DNA of 64,000 nucleotides from Coniferiporia sulphurascens (taxonomy: Eukaryota; Basidiomycota; Agaricomycetes; Hymenochaetales; Hymenochaetaceae), in contig NBBA01000004.1 of NCBI GenBank assembly GCA_002794785.1, positions 1,612,001-1,676,000 on the forward strand, read 5' to 3'. The first letter of the stretch is position 1; each line of letters begins with the position of its first letter. Below, one piece after another: positions 52,677 to 64,000 of the stretch. The position numbers and the translations under genes are program-made. The notes under the pieces are model-generated. The model saw nothing but the letters and a program-made list of their open reading frames with translations. It was not told the DNA's origin and made no database searches.

Positions 52677-53087
52677 CTGGACGGTAGCAGAGGGCGGGGT
52701 CGTAAGTCGTAGTTGGTAATAGGCGCGGTCGCAGGGAGGGACGGAGGGCGCTAGTCGCTGTTGTTGTGGAGGGGAGAGTGAGGAGTAGAGGGATGAGAAG
52801 AGGAGGAGTCGAGTCGAGCGGGTGCGGAAGAGAGATATACTCGGGGACGGCGCAGGCAACGTGCCCTCCCTGGATGGAAGCTGATGGATGAGCGTACTGA
52901 GCTGAAACAGATAATTTATTTGTTCACAATTGCTATGCCGCCGCCACTAGTGCTATGATCCTTTCAATGCTCGGAACACCGGGTCCTCCCGTCACTCTCA
53001 GGCACAGCGTCACACTCTCGTCACTTTTACTCCCCGACTCCGTTCACCTGTGCTCTCAGTCGCGCCGACCGACGTCCGTCCTCACAC
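52677..53087. promoter_or_regulatory. Bidirectional promoter region
   Basis: About 410 bp between the divergent start codons of the G-alpha and cyclophilin genes. It contains pyrimidine tracts. No individual element is convincing by eye. Confidence 0.45.
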
Positions 53088-54140
53088 ATGGTGCGTCCTC
53101 ACTTCCAGCCCCGCAGTCGGCCCCTTCAACTCACCCGCTGCAGTCAGTCACCCTCCACACATCCCACGGTGACCTCAAGGTCGGCTCCCCCTCCTTTGCG
53201 CATTCATACAATCCCTGAGATCCCACACAGATCGAGGTCTTCTGCGATGCCGTTCCCGTCGCCGCGGAGAACTTCCTCGCCCTAGCAGCCTCCAAGTCCT
53301 ATGACGGCTGCAAGTTTCATCGTAACATTCGTGGCTTCATGGTCCAGACAGGCAATCCCTCTACAAGGGCCGACGATTCTGCCAAGCCCTCTGCTGGTGG
53401 CGGTGGCCAGTCAATTTGGGGCAAACCTTTCGCCGACGAAATTCGCTCCACCCTCAAGGTGAGTTTATAGTCATCCTTGTCCCCGCCCCGCATTGGTCGA
53501 CTGGTAACTGAGTCTGCAACGCTGCTCACTCTCCTTGGCGCCGTTTCCGATGCCTGTTGCTGATTCACCTCTTCCCCTTCCCCGCCCCGCCTCGCCCAGT
53601 TCAACGCGCGCGGCGTAGTTGCCATGGCCAACTCTGGACCAGACACGAACAAGTCGCAGTTCTTTATCACCTACTCCAAGCAACCGCATCTCGATGGCAA
53701 GTACACCATATTCGGCAAGTACGTGTCTTTACTTCCGCTTTTGCTCTATCTCGTTTTTCCCTCTTCGCTATCTGCGGCTTCCCTTCTTTTGTTTCGTTCC
53801 TATCTTAGCGATCGCGTACGACACTAGTACAGTGCTCCGCGCGTCTCGCTTCCCAAATCTTCCGGTCCGCATCGCACACTGCGGCTCCGCTGACTCAACC
53901 GCCTGCGTTCGCGCACTACCAGGGTGATCGACGGTGCAGACTCGACTCTAGACGAGATCGAGCGCATCCCGGTGAATGAAAAGAACCGACCGAAGCAGGA
54001 CATCATTCTGCACAACGTAAGTTTTCTGAGGGGGGCGCACTGCAGCGGCCGCTCTGCATCTGACACCGATGCTGACATGCGCGGTTGTACAGGTAACGAT
54101 TCACGCAAACCCTATCGCGGACGCCACGCTCGGCAAGTAA
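53088..54140 (+). CDS. PPIL3: Peptidyl-prolyl cis-trans isomerase, PPIL3-type cyclophilin
   Basis: Six exons (53088-53090, 53144-53179, 53231-53458, 53600-53718, 53923-54016, 54093-54140) give 175 aa. Cyclophilin-fold proteins isomerise X-Pro bonds; PPIL3 is associated with the spliceosome in animals. Visible motifs are the N-terminal [12 protein letters not shown], the active-site region F-H-R-N-I and [24 protein letters not shown] and I-P-V-N-E-K. The end T-I-H-A-N-P-I-A-D matches PPIL3. The first exon is ATG alone, followed by GTGCGT; no other in-frame start gives the conserved N-terminus. A short Ser/Ala/Gly insert follows G-N-P. The 204-nt intron at 53719-53922 is unusually long for this locus. 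Confidence 0.92.
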
Positions 54141-54600
54141 CGGCGATAGATATCAAGGCGCAATACTGCGATCATGACGTGCAATAGATGCACATATTGG
54201 CACGTGATTCCAGCTCCTCTCGGACTCGGACTCGGGATACGCGCGCGCAATCAATTCCGCCGGTGATACGCTCCAATACTGTTGCTCGTCGATACTATTG
54301 ACAAGGAGCGCAGGCGGTTGCCAGATGTATGATGGCCTCGTGCACTTGAAGCGATCCGCGGACTTGTGTGCTAATTTATGTAGTAGCCTCACCTTTCTCA
54401 AGCATCAGAATCGTCGCTATAATATTTGGTGCATTTATGTTCGTACATCGCCGGTTTGATTAACGGCTGCGTTGCAAAGGGAAGGCTATCCAATTATTTC
54501 CTGCCCTCTTCCCTTCGTGTTCCTCTTCTGAATCAACTTCTCTGCCTCCCCGCCTTCCAAAGAAGAGGCCGTCGCCAGCACCTGTGCCAGGGCACCGATA
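54141..54600. other. Intergenic region between convergent genes
   Basis: About 460 bp between the cyclophilin stop and the capping-protein stop. It is presumably 3' UTR on both sides. No gene was seen. Confidence 0.6.
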
Positions 54601-55985
54601 CTACTTGCGCATGAGTCCGACGAGCTCCTTTTGGAGCTCGCGTTGCCGCCGTGCGGCTGCAAGGCTCTCCGCGCTCCGCAGATCATGCACGACGTCCCGC
54701 GTCTTGCCGAAATACACGTCCTGCAGCAAATTACGCATCTTGAGCTCCTGGTCCTCGACCATCCGCCCTGTGTTCGTGATATGCGACGCTGCGTCCGCGA
54801 GCGGGTGGTCTTGTTCGATCTGTGAGGTGTAAGGTAAACATATAGGCAAAAAAAAATTGAATTAAATTAAATGGTAGTGTCCTCCGGAATCGTCTAGTGT
54901 TGTAACATACCTGCCGTGTCATGCTCCCGCTCAGCGTGAGCGATCCCGTTCCGGACTTCCCTTCCGCTTTCTCACCCGGCGCGCTATCCTCGACCCGGCT
55001 CTGCGTGACAAGATGCAGCATGATCGTGCTCGTGAGCTTGTAGTGCGCGTTCCGTCCACGCTCGGACGCCTCAAACACGTGAATCGAGTCCCATGAGCCT
55101 GATGGCGAGTCAGCCGTGCTCGGCGAGAGGACTGTAAAACGCGTCAATAATTGAATCAAAGTTGCCCCAGGGTTTTGTTCGAGTGCAAAGATGTTAGCTG
55201 AGCTTTCAGAGCGGGCAGGCATGGGGCGGGGCGGGGGCGGATATGCTTACAGACCTTTTTTGAGTACGACTACGCCCGCGAAGCCGCCATCGTCGAGGTC
55301 CCAGAGGTACACGGACGAGACGCCTCCCTCGAAGTACCTACGTCGCGTCGGCATGCACGGGGTACAGTACATCGGGTTACAGCGGATGCAGATCAGGCCG
55401 ATGTGAGCATAATCTCGTGGACTAGAAGGGGGTGCATATAGCGAATGGCGGATACGAACATTTCGCGATATGTATCAAACGCCTCGTTCGCTGCGATCTC
55501 TAGCTTGCGCAACTTCGGGGGAGGCAGCGTGCCGTCGTCTAAAGGCGGGTCGTATTCATTTGACCATGGCGATCTTTTAGTTTTGCAGGACAGTGGGTAA
55601 CAAGGAGAGAGTGTGTGTGTGTTTTGACGCGGAGTGAGGAATATTTTTTGTTTCCGTGGGCGAGGAACAAGGTGTAAATCCCATATTTATTTAGATGTAT
55701 GCAGTACAGAAAGCGGAATAGTCAGTGACCTGTTTGCGAACGAGCTCCTGGGAAAGTTCAAAGGCACACACACCGATAGCTCTCTCCATCGCGGTTATAG
55801 TCGCATGCAAGGTATTCGCGTCCGGTTGCAGGGTCGACCTTTAGGAGCAGCGGCTGGTCGACGCTGCCGAGGAGGTCATCCGCGTAGTCTGGACAGATGT
55901 TAACGAGCGTAGCAACGTTCTCTTCGACGTTCGTCGGCGGTAAACGCCGCATCAGGTCGAGCATCGAGTCCAAAAGGTCCGTCAT
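54601..55985 (-). CDS. CAP2: F-actin-capping protein subunit beta
   Basis: Barbed-end actin capping, as an obligate heterodimer with the alpha subunit. Five exons (55985-55774, 55573-55460, 55337-55255, 55131-54911, 54819-54601) give 282 aa, the normal size. The signature motifs are all present: [62 protein letters not shown] and Y-F-G-K-T-R-D-V-V. The introns at 55773-55574 (200 nt) and 55459-55338 (122 nt) are longer than average. The start M-T-D-L-L-D-S is the family start. Confidence 0.96.
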
Positions 55986-56256
55986 CTTGCGAATGGCGCC
56001 GCAGCAAATGATAGTGGGGAGAACTTGGATTACACTCCGGAACTGACGCCTTTACGGCAGAGGCGGCGCGTCGCGGCGGTAGTCACGTGTGTAATACTAA
56101 ACAGATTATTTTTGAGTCCCTAATTGGCCAGTGATAGTGTAGTATACATACAATACAACAAGAAATTACAACGAGAACGGCTCTACCCGAGGAATATAAA
56201 TGTAAAATAGAATACAATATGTCGATCCGAGCTTTCTGCTTGGCATCAAACCTCCG

Positions 56257-58070
56257 CTATCCATTCATCATGCACTTTTGATATGTCGGCGGTGCGCTCC
56301 TCCTCGGAGCTCCCTGCGTCGACTTGGACCGACTGGGGAAGAACCTTTTCTCACCAGCACCAGTAGAGTTAATAACGATGGAAGTGGAATTGCTGCGCTC
56401 GAGAACTTGGCAACGGTAAGGCGGACAGTTGCCCTTATGATCGCGACTGTCCGGAGCTGAGAATGAGTCTGGTGGCCTCCACATAGTAGACTCCGGATGT
56501 TCAACGGCAGCAGGTGCGGACACGATTTGTACACCGGTCCTGAATACAACGGCTTTGTCGCCGTCTTCAGGGACGAAACCGGCGGTTCGGAGGGGCGGTA
56601 TCTGCACTTCGTACTAAACATATACAACACGTCAGATAAAATTAATCAAGTTCTTTTTTTAGGACGAAATACCAACCTTCAGAGACATTTTAGCGAAAGA
56701 AAATGAGGGCGTGAGGTCTCCACGAAGGGGTATCATCCCAACAAGTATTTTTGAATGCATAGTTCCTTGGAGACTCGGTTTGATCGCTCGTATGGCTGCT
56801 GAAAACCTTTCAGATTCCAAATCGGTGTCATCGGCCACGCGCAATTTTGCGCAACTAGCAAGTGTGCATGGCGGTTTGATTGCGTCCAAAATCCGCGCGA
56901 TTTTCAGCTCCAGCCTTGACGATGTGTCCTCCACGCATCGACAAAGCCGCACGACGGGCGCGCGCATGCTGGCGAGAAGTTCGATGGTCTGCGCATCTGC
57001 GCATTCAAGGGTGAGGACACACGGAATGGAGGTACCGCGTGTATAAGAGAGCGGTCGAGCAAGGGCAAACTGCAATGCATAAGCGTAAGAGAACTGCATG
57101 CATAGTGAAAGGTAATCAAACAAACAGTGTAAGTCACGTCAACGTTGTAGGCAGCAAAGGCGATCCCACGAACGACGAAGGAACGGAAGACCTCCCATGT
57201 GTCCTCGGTTCTTTGATTATTGCGAGCTAGGTCCCGGACGGATGACAAAGATGGCGGACGACTGATGGGCATGTACACGAAAGGGACAGACAGACTTAAA
57301 AGAGCCATTAAGGATCTAGCGAGACACGGTCGACAGGGTACGTAAACTTACACAAGATCGTGCCGGGGTTGTCCTTTCACCGTTACGGTGACCTCGTAGC
57401 CAATACTTGAATGAAGATCATCAGCAGGGAACGAAGGCGGGAGCTGCCCGAAGAATTGCGTGCCCCATGCGCCGCATTTCCTCTCGTCCGTGGCTGCTAA
57501 GTGGCTCGGAATCTTTAACGAGAATGGCCAGTTAAAATAGCCCTTCAGCCGAGCACCAGGCCCACCGCTAGAAGATGACATGCAAACATTAATCTGGTTC
57601 AAAAGACGGTCGGCTCTCCAAAGATTCTCCTCCACCTCTACGAAAACCTTTTGTTGCCTCCCATGGGAAGTAATTGTGCCTTTCGCCTTTATAATGATGT
57701 GATTATAGCTATCTGTCTAACAGAGTTACAAGGTGCGTACCGATAATGTGATTTCCTCTACAGTCTCAGGCTCAGTAAAATCGAACTCCACGTTGCCCAC
57801 GATCTCCTCGCCCTCCTGAAAAATGAGCAGATGATCGGACGACTCTGCTCTTCTGAAAACTCGCGAAAGGACGACTGGTCGTCCTGCGCTGTTTACCAGT
57901 GCAGAAGCCTTTTCGAAGTCATTGTCTGATGGACATCTACTTATAGTAGCACCAGGACACGGGGCGCCAGATAGTCTTCCCTGAGCCCATTCGCTTGAAT
58001 GTGAGCGTGCCGATTGACAAGAAGGAAAGGATGATGAGACGCTTCCATGGAACGCACTGTTTGCGTTCAT
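56257..58070 (-). CDS. Arrestin-like protein
   Basis: Five exons (58070-57741, 57686-57352, 57294-57126, 57069-56677, 56613-56257) give 527 aa. The arrestin-N-like beta-sandwich is suggested by E-G-E-E-I-V-G-N-V-E-F, followed by a lysine-rich strand. The conserved W-P-F-S-L-K-I-P appears next, then Y-E-V-T-V-T-V-K-G and P-F-V-Y-M-P. Such basidiomycete arrestin-like proteins may act as trafficking adaptors for RSP5-type ligases, and an RSP5 gene lies elsewhere in this window. That functional link is inference. No PPxY motif was noticed in this model. The start at 58070 (M-N-A-N-S-A-F) is the best ATG, but an earlier one in an additional exon cannot be excluded. Confidence 0.78.
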
Positions 58071-58909
58071 TGAGGTAGCGGAGGAGGAGCAGTACTTGGA
58101 CACCCAAGCCTGAAGCGCTGACAGTATATGAACGTGACCATAGTAATCGCCGGAAACATGCCACTGGTTTGCCCAATGAACCAAGAGTCCGCTCCAATAC
58201 AAGCTCCAGCATTGCCTAGCCTGAGAAGATTAGAAACGAACCAATGAATACAATAGAACAACTTACGACCCGCTCGGATTAATCAGATCTGTGCTCCATG
58301 TTGACGACCATCACATGGATTAAGCCCAGTACTGGAAGTGCAGTGTATTTCGGGCGACGAGCTGTATTCTGAAGCTCGCCGAGAAGAATCAAGGTAACTT
58401 CAAGCGAGCAATGGCGATGATACTTGATGATTGATTTGAAGGTGAATGAAGCTGCGGCTGCTGCGCTATCATTGCAACTGGAAGTGGTACAGGCAGCCGG
58501 AGGCTGGACAACAGAATTTTCTCAGCTATAAAATCAATTAGGGCACGAAGAGACCCGAAGCGCGGCTGATGGTTAGAGAACGATCATACGCCGCAAACCC
58601 ACTGGGTGGATCTTATGATATTACGTCATCATGTCCAGTACTTCCCACTGAAAGCGTTAATCAAATTACTCGTCTCTAATCGACGAAACTTCATCCAAGA
58701 TTGCCTACAAAGAGAAGTCAAATACTACATTCGGAGCATAAAAACCAGTAAAACGTCTAAGTGAAACATTTACTACAAAGCAGCTGTGCGATAGGATGGA
58801 CTCTATGGAATATTTAGGGTTTAGTATGGTACGGTTGGGACAACCACCGCGGGAAAGAAGCAGCAGTCCAGATACGAGGACAAAGAAAGGTGATCGCCAT
58901 ATTGACTGC
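58071..58909. other. Intergenic region, no gene supported
   Basis: About 840 bp upstream of the arrestin-like gene and downstream of GTR2. Open frames here are short antisense or unconserved. It presumably contains the arrestin gene promoter and the GTR2 3' UTR. Confidence 0.5.
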
Positions 58910-60651
58910 TTATTTCCGCACCCTTGACCGCGGGTGCAGAGGCGGATCGGGAACACGGAGCTTCTTCCGTCGCCGTGATTCTTGCTCAACGTCATAGATC
59001 TCCTGAACACCTTCTCTGTTATAGCGGCCAAAATGTCGGCATAAATAAGGGGAAAGTGTAGCAGGATGTACTGACCGGAAGTATACGATGTTGTACTCCA
59101 CAAGTCCACGCTTGCTTTCCCAAACATTTGTGGGGAGCAGTGCCACCAGTGCAAGACGAGGTGTAACGGCGTGATATACTAGTGTATTCTGTGGCGTCAG
59201 GCTCACCGCTGCGGATGGATGGAACACAGCCTTCCTCTGCAAAGACTCTTCGCTCGCTACATCAGCACTATTTGAACGCGTTGATTCGGTGCCATTGCTA
59301 GAACGAGAGTTTGACTTGGACGCAGTTGACGAAGACGCTTGCGAAAAGCCGGAACCAGGCACGCCGGTGTGGGTAGGTGTGGACGCACGGGATGCAGCGG
59401 CGGAGAGCGATTGTGGGCTTTGTGTTGGATTGTTTTTCGCTGATCCTTCGGCGAGAATAGCAAGCGGCGAAGTAGGTGAGGTGGGAAGATTGGGAAGTCC
59501 CGTGCGCCGTGGATGATTAAGTGGCGAAGAAATTGATGACCTAAATGTCGATTAAAGTGAGAAAATGGGGGCGTCAACGCTGAAATTCAAAGAATTACCT
59601 ATAAAGATCACCAAATTGATTGAGCATATGCACATAATCGCAACAAAGCCTAAGTGTCGTAGCATCCACAGGTGAGTTGTCCGTGGCGACGACGAATTTC
59701 GCCTTCACATCAAAGAGGAATGCCTTGGTGGAGGACGAGGTTGTCGTAAATGAATTTAAGAGCTCCTCAAGGTAGGGTAAACTTCCGGGGGAGAGAATAC
59801 GCGTGAATACACGCGCAAATGCGTCTTGGAGTGAGTTATCGTATACAGAAGTGAGATGATAGGCATAGGGAATATGAGTTGGTTCATCAGAGGGCTCGTT
59901 CGACGAATGGTTCGCAGAGCTGATTGGGGACGAAGTATTGAAAGTGAGGGGAGGAAGGTCGGCAAGCTCGTCGACAAGACGGCCTTGAACGTGAAGAAAG
60001 CTGTCTGCGTATGAATACGTTCATAAATAATTCAAAGAGCTTAAATTTTGGAAATGCTCACCGATCCGGAAGTCCTCTGATAGGGCTTCTGCCTTGTGCA
60101 CAAACACCTCCAAGTTAACCTCTGGGTTTTCCTGATAGGCGGTAACGGTGAAGTCGATAAGGCGGGCGATCGGGTTCTGGTACGAGTCTTGAATGTCAAT
60201 GACGAAGATGATGGTCGTGAATATAGACAAAGGCACGCCCAACGACTCTAAAGTGACAGTGCCTGGACAATCCCATATCTCAAGGGGAATAAAAGAACTA
60301 CGATTGTCGTTAGTCAAACATTCCGTGGTTCCGAGTATAAGTGGCGCTTACTCGACTTTATGCTTTGTTAACTTTGCTGTAGGCTCAACAAAGAATGCCT
60401 GCTTGGGGTTCAGGTCATTGAAAAGCACCTGCAATATGCTCGTCTTTCCGCTCCTTTAATTGCTTGCAAGTGAGTAAAATTTGTAACTTGTTCGCCATGA
60501 CGTCGCTTGCCACTTACCGCCTAAGACCTAGCAAAAGGATCTTTGTGCGAATGAATTCGTCGTCGTCGTCAGAGGGGACATGGACTAGAGTCGGGCGGGC
60601 ATTGTTCGTCGCTGTCGGATATACTGCGCTGACGGCCTTTGGCGCTGGCAT
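58910..60651 (-). CDS. GTR2: Rag GTPase Gtr2 (RagC/D type)
   Basis: Rag GTPases Gtr1 and Gtr2 form a heterodimer on the vacuole that reports amino-acid status to TORC1. Six exons (60651-60518, 60453-60352, 60297-60062, 60004-59599, 59540-59076, 59015-58910) give 482 aa. The G domain contains K-I-L-L-L-G-L-R-R-S-G-K-T-S, switch/G3 I-W-D-C-P-G, F-V-I-D-I-Q-D and H-K-A-E-A-L. The C-terminal roadblock-like region follows. It carries a long Ser/Pro/Thr insertion and a basic tail (S-R-R-R-K-K-L-R). The start ATG at 60651 is the most upstream in an open frame (M-P-A-P-K-A-V) and lies before D-D-D-D-E-F-I-R-T. The length is greater than yeast Gtr2 (341 aa) mainly because of the insertion. Confidence 0.95.
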
Positions 60652-61861
60652 GGGTGGCTTACTGCTGTCACTGCCGTTAGGTGAGCGGAAGCAGCTACTT
60701 AAGGTCGGTATACGTCGGACTTATGCAAAGGAGGCGTGCAGCAGTTCTCACGAATACAATTGGGACATCTATTTCGAGATTCTCTAGTTTGACTTTACTA
60801 CATTCTGAATGGAAGACTGACGCGTTTTGGAAAAGTACTTTCCAGTAAGTATCATTTGGACGTTATAACAGCTTTGTGCTAAATCCACAAAGCTCCCTAT
60901 CCCAGTATTAGGATCAACCCCATCCCACAGACCAGCTGTTTGTTTTCCCCGGGGGCGCACGCCCGTATGGCCGCGCCGCTGGCTCGCGATCAAGCGCCTG
61001 GGTGTTTGCTACGTATTGAGGACCAGCGGCCATCTAACGTGTTCATTACACAGCATACACTGCATTGTGAAGTGCAGCATGTGATAGAACTGTATACAAG
61101 TTTTCAATGGTGTGAAAGAAAGGTTCCTCCCAGTTATGGGAAGACCGACCCAATCTCTATTCATCCAGACGAGCGCTCAGTCACTCAGTGACGAACCAAG
61201 TTTGTCCCTTCTCCCCCCGCTCTCCTTCCCCGTGGGCAAGGCGGCTTCCACTCGGAGGCTAGGAATGTGCGTTTGCGTTGGCTCGTCAAGTCGCTCAAGC
61301 GGTAATAGGTTAAGGAATCGCAGGTAAGCACCGGTGTGCACGGAACCGGGCAAGGTTTAGAGAACTCTTCGGCGGTTTGTCTCTGATTTAAGGCTGTCCT
61401 GTATTTGTTTACAGTGTACGCAGTTTTTCAATTGTTTTGAAACTTCTGGCGCCAAGGCACAGTGACACACGCGCGTTGTTAGGGTTTATTGTCGCATCAT
61501 ATACACCGGAAGTTCAAGTTGGACAGTTATAGAGCTCCATTGGACCAATAATACAGATACTTATGTAGAGGAAACCGCGCTCGTCAATAAAACTGTATTA
61601 TTAGGGATATATCCTGGTATCTACTAAAGTTATTTCTATAGATTCAAGCTTCCACCACGGAGAAAAATAGAAGGTGTTAGACATCAGTTTCAGAGCGCAA
61701 CTCAGTAATCATGTCCTAAGTTGAAGCTGGGAGATCCAGCGCGTGAGGAAGTATAGTCATTATATACAAACGTCCGTCGCCTTCAACCTTCTATAAAGAG
61801 TGGAAATTCATACGGTAGTAGGCAAGAAATCACAGCATAAGGGCTCAGTGCAAGCAGTATG
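60652..61861. other. Intergenic region, no gene supported
   Basis: About 1.2 kb between GTR2 and VTC4. Small frames lack recognisable content. The GTR2 promoter should lie just right of 60651 and the VTC4 3' UTR just left of 61862. Confidence 0.5.
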
Positions 61862-64000
61862 TTACATCTCGTTCAGCCTCAGACCCACATTCGTCAATAG
61901 CGCTGCGCCCAAAGCAAAGCACAGAATCGTTGGTCCCCATTTGTCATAGTACAGCCCATCCGCGTACCGCTTCCGCAGCTTAAATGCGCGGTACACAAAG
62001 ATGATGCAAGAGTATGCGATAGCCAGGAGCGCGGCAAGTGTGAACATGCCCGCGGCAATCAGGCCCCTTGTATCATCCGGGGGAATGAAGTTCAGGAGCG
62101 CGGTGGAGATTGAACCAATAAGCACGCCGAATTGGAGCCATTTCTACAAGAAATGGTCATTAGCGTGCGTTTGTGACTCGAGGGAGGATGAATCAAATAT
62201 ACCAAAAAAGTGCGCTCGGATGCGAAGTACACCTTGGGCTCAATACGCACAGGCACTGCTATGCGTTGACCAGCATTCGCTTTCCAAAAGCGAACTAATT
62301 CCCGGTCGTCGCCCTTATACCGAATCCCCGGCCTGGCCGGTACCGCCTCGCTCTCAGGGTCGTCGATCGCACTCTCGTCTTGTTCAGAAGATACAGCTGT
62401 TGCTAGCCTGCTCTTGAACGTCTTATCGAACGCTTGAGAAGGCGCGAGTGGATCGATGGACAGCGTGCGTGACTTCATGCTCTGTTGATGGGGCCGTTGC
62501 AAAATTTGCCGTCTGCTGCGTAAGAATGGAGTGTGTTCATCGTCCGCGGCATAGTCATCTCCGTTCCCGTATGTACGCAAAGGCCCACCGGCCACAAGGG
62601 GCTGAGAACTTTCCGCATGGCCTTCATCCAAGACCTCTCCCCTGTTCTTCTCAGCAGCGAGCATTCGCTTGCGTGCGGCAATTGCTTCGGCCACTGCCTC
62701 TCCACTCAATCCTGTAGCTTTATCCTCGTCAAGCGCAGGTCCAATGGTAAAATCATCCTCTTCGCCCTCTGAAACAGGCTCAGTGTATGGCCGTTGCTGA
62801 GAGTCAGGCGCTATCACGGGTGATCCGGACGCGGATGCGCTGTGTGACGGACGCTCTATATGCATCATCCCCGTGTCGGGTTTAAGAATGTCAATATCCA
62901 CTATGTTGTTGGTTCATCAGTCATAACATTCTGACATTTTTTCGCTGATCTTAGTGCTCACTCTGCGGAAGCCAGAAAGGAACGAGGTCTACGCGATGAG
63001 GAAGTAAGGTCGCGCACCCATGAATGAATTTACTATTGACAAAGCACCATAAGACTTAATTCTCTAAAAATGATAATGACTCACCTGAACTTCGGAACAG
63101 CTTCAACCAAGTGTGACTGAACCAAGTCTGTCACCCACTGTGGTGGCTCTTGTCCATACTGAGTTTGTAGTTTGACTTCCAGTACTCCATGCCTTGAAAG
63201 AATTGAATTCAGAATGCCTCAAAATGGTCAGTTGGACATACTTGAACAACTCCTTGTCGTCACCGGGAAGTTGAGGGAAGGGATGGTCGATGCCGATGTC
63301 CGTGCGGCGCCAATTATCCGCAGATCGTTTCCGGCCATCCCAATTGTCTTCACGTACCATCGTGAGTTCCGTGTCGAGAGAAATCCGAACGCGTGCGTCT
63401 CCGGGAAGCTGAAAGGCTGTGCGATTGTAAAATGAACGCATGACTGAAAGGATAATGAAGATAGGCTATGAGATAGCTATATGTTTGAAGACGGGTATGT
63501 TATACCTGGCTTAAGCTTCCGTGTCAGTATAGCATACTGGACTTCGCTCGCAAGCTGGATCATTGATTCGACCTCTTGTTCCGACTTCTTTCCCTTCTTG
63601 ACAAGCTGGCGGAACTCATCATCCATGGTGTATTCGCCACGCAAGAACGCGTTGACGTTCTCTTCCTTGATGGGAAAGCGGGACTTTACCGACTTTTCAC
63701 CAGTCCAGTCCTCGCGGTGTGTTTTGCGCTCGACGAATATCTAGGAGATGCGAGCATTTAATAGAAGGAAAACAAAAATATGCAGGAGGTCCAACCTGTT
63801 TGACACCCATGTCACCATACCATCGCAGACGAATGGCTTCTGCACCCTCCGTCTTCTCAAGCCTCCCAAGATAGAGCTCCAGGTCCTCATTGTCGAAGTA
63901 TATTGAAGTTATCGCTGGACATGGGAGTAAAACAAAATTGCCCACTTCATATACAAGCCCATAGACTGACCAGCATCCTTCGGTTCAAACTCTTTCTTCG
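61862..64000 (-). CDS. VTC4: Vacuolar transporter chaperone VTC4 (polyphosphate polymerase), 3' part
   Basis: Catalytic subunit of the VTC complex, which makes polyphosphate from ATP and moves it into the vacuole. The gene runs off the right edge, so the SPX domain and start are missing. Exons (minus): 64000-63971 (partial), 63914-63796, 63740-63506, 63443-63242, 63192-63085, 63032-62962, 62900-62203, 62143-61862. The polymerase tunnel domain has [36 protein letters not shown] and K-F-I-H-G. These retain the basic and acidic residues typical of VTC4 and lost in VTC2/3, supporting VTC4. A long disordered linker (62203-62900) precedes three C-terminal membrane helices, the last with V-G-L-R-L-N-E-M at the end. 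Confidence 0.93.

Noticed and set aside
60464..60787. 107-codon plus-strand frame near GTR2
   Set aside because: It is antisense to the first exon and promoter of GTR2. Its G-rich hydrophobic look arises from the complementary strand.

Overview
This window is nuclear DNA of a filamentous basidiomycete fungus, probably an agaricomycete. Genes are dense and on both strands. Most are split by many 45-65 nt GT-AG introns, and the proteins carry basidiomycete-type features (an arrestin-like protein, a fungal Hsp70-like ATPase, a large divergent G-alpha). No rRNA, tRNA or CRISPR array was seen. All gene models were spliced by eye using conserved protein motifs, donor/acceptor sequences and reading phase.

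Layout. 0-13 kb: a K/E-rich fragment (-), the PP2A catalytic subunit (-), CCT5 (+), a coiled-coil protein (-) and a 1527-aa Hsp70-like protein with a giant low-complexity tail (+). 14.8-24.1 kb: a SUN-domain protein and a prolyl aminopeptidase, duplicated in tandem as a ~3.6-3.7 kb unit. The unit runs from inside the SUN coding sequence to inside the last intron of the neighbouring RSP5-type ligase, so it created a SUN fragment and an orphan ligase exon. 24-40 kb: RSP5 (-), a SEC14-like protein (+), NOP15 (-), an F-box-like protein (-), IWS1 (+) and RPT2 (+). 40-49 kb: a Tc1/mariner-type MITE, a remnant MFS exon, an MFS transporter (-), a secreted repeat-peptide precursor (+), a lysine-methyltransferase-like protein (-) and a peroxisomal-type carrier (+). 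50-64 kb: a divergent G-alpha (-), a PPIL3-type cyclophilin (+), capping protein beta (-), an arrestin-like protein (-), GTR2 (-) and VTC4 running off the right end (-).

Most genes are housekeeping: protein folding (CCT5, cyclophilin), proteasome (RPT2), ubiquitin ligation (RSP5), ribosome assembly (NOP15), transcription elongation (IWS1), TORC1 signalling (GTR2), phosphate storage (VTC4) and actin capping (CAP2). They do not form an operon-like pathway.

The most unusual object is the eight-exon precursor at 45218-46103. It encodes a signal peptide and nine copies of a G-A-P-L-G-E-T-F-R-type motif, with every intron in phase 1. I do not recognise the motif. Other notable items are the SUN/peptidase segmental duplication with its chimeric ORF, the Hsp70 fusion, a G-alpha lacking the catalytic glutamine, and genes whose start or stop codon stands alone in its own exon.
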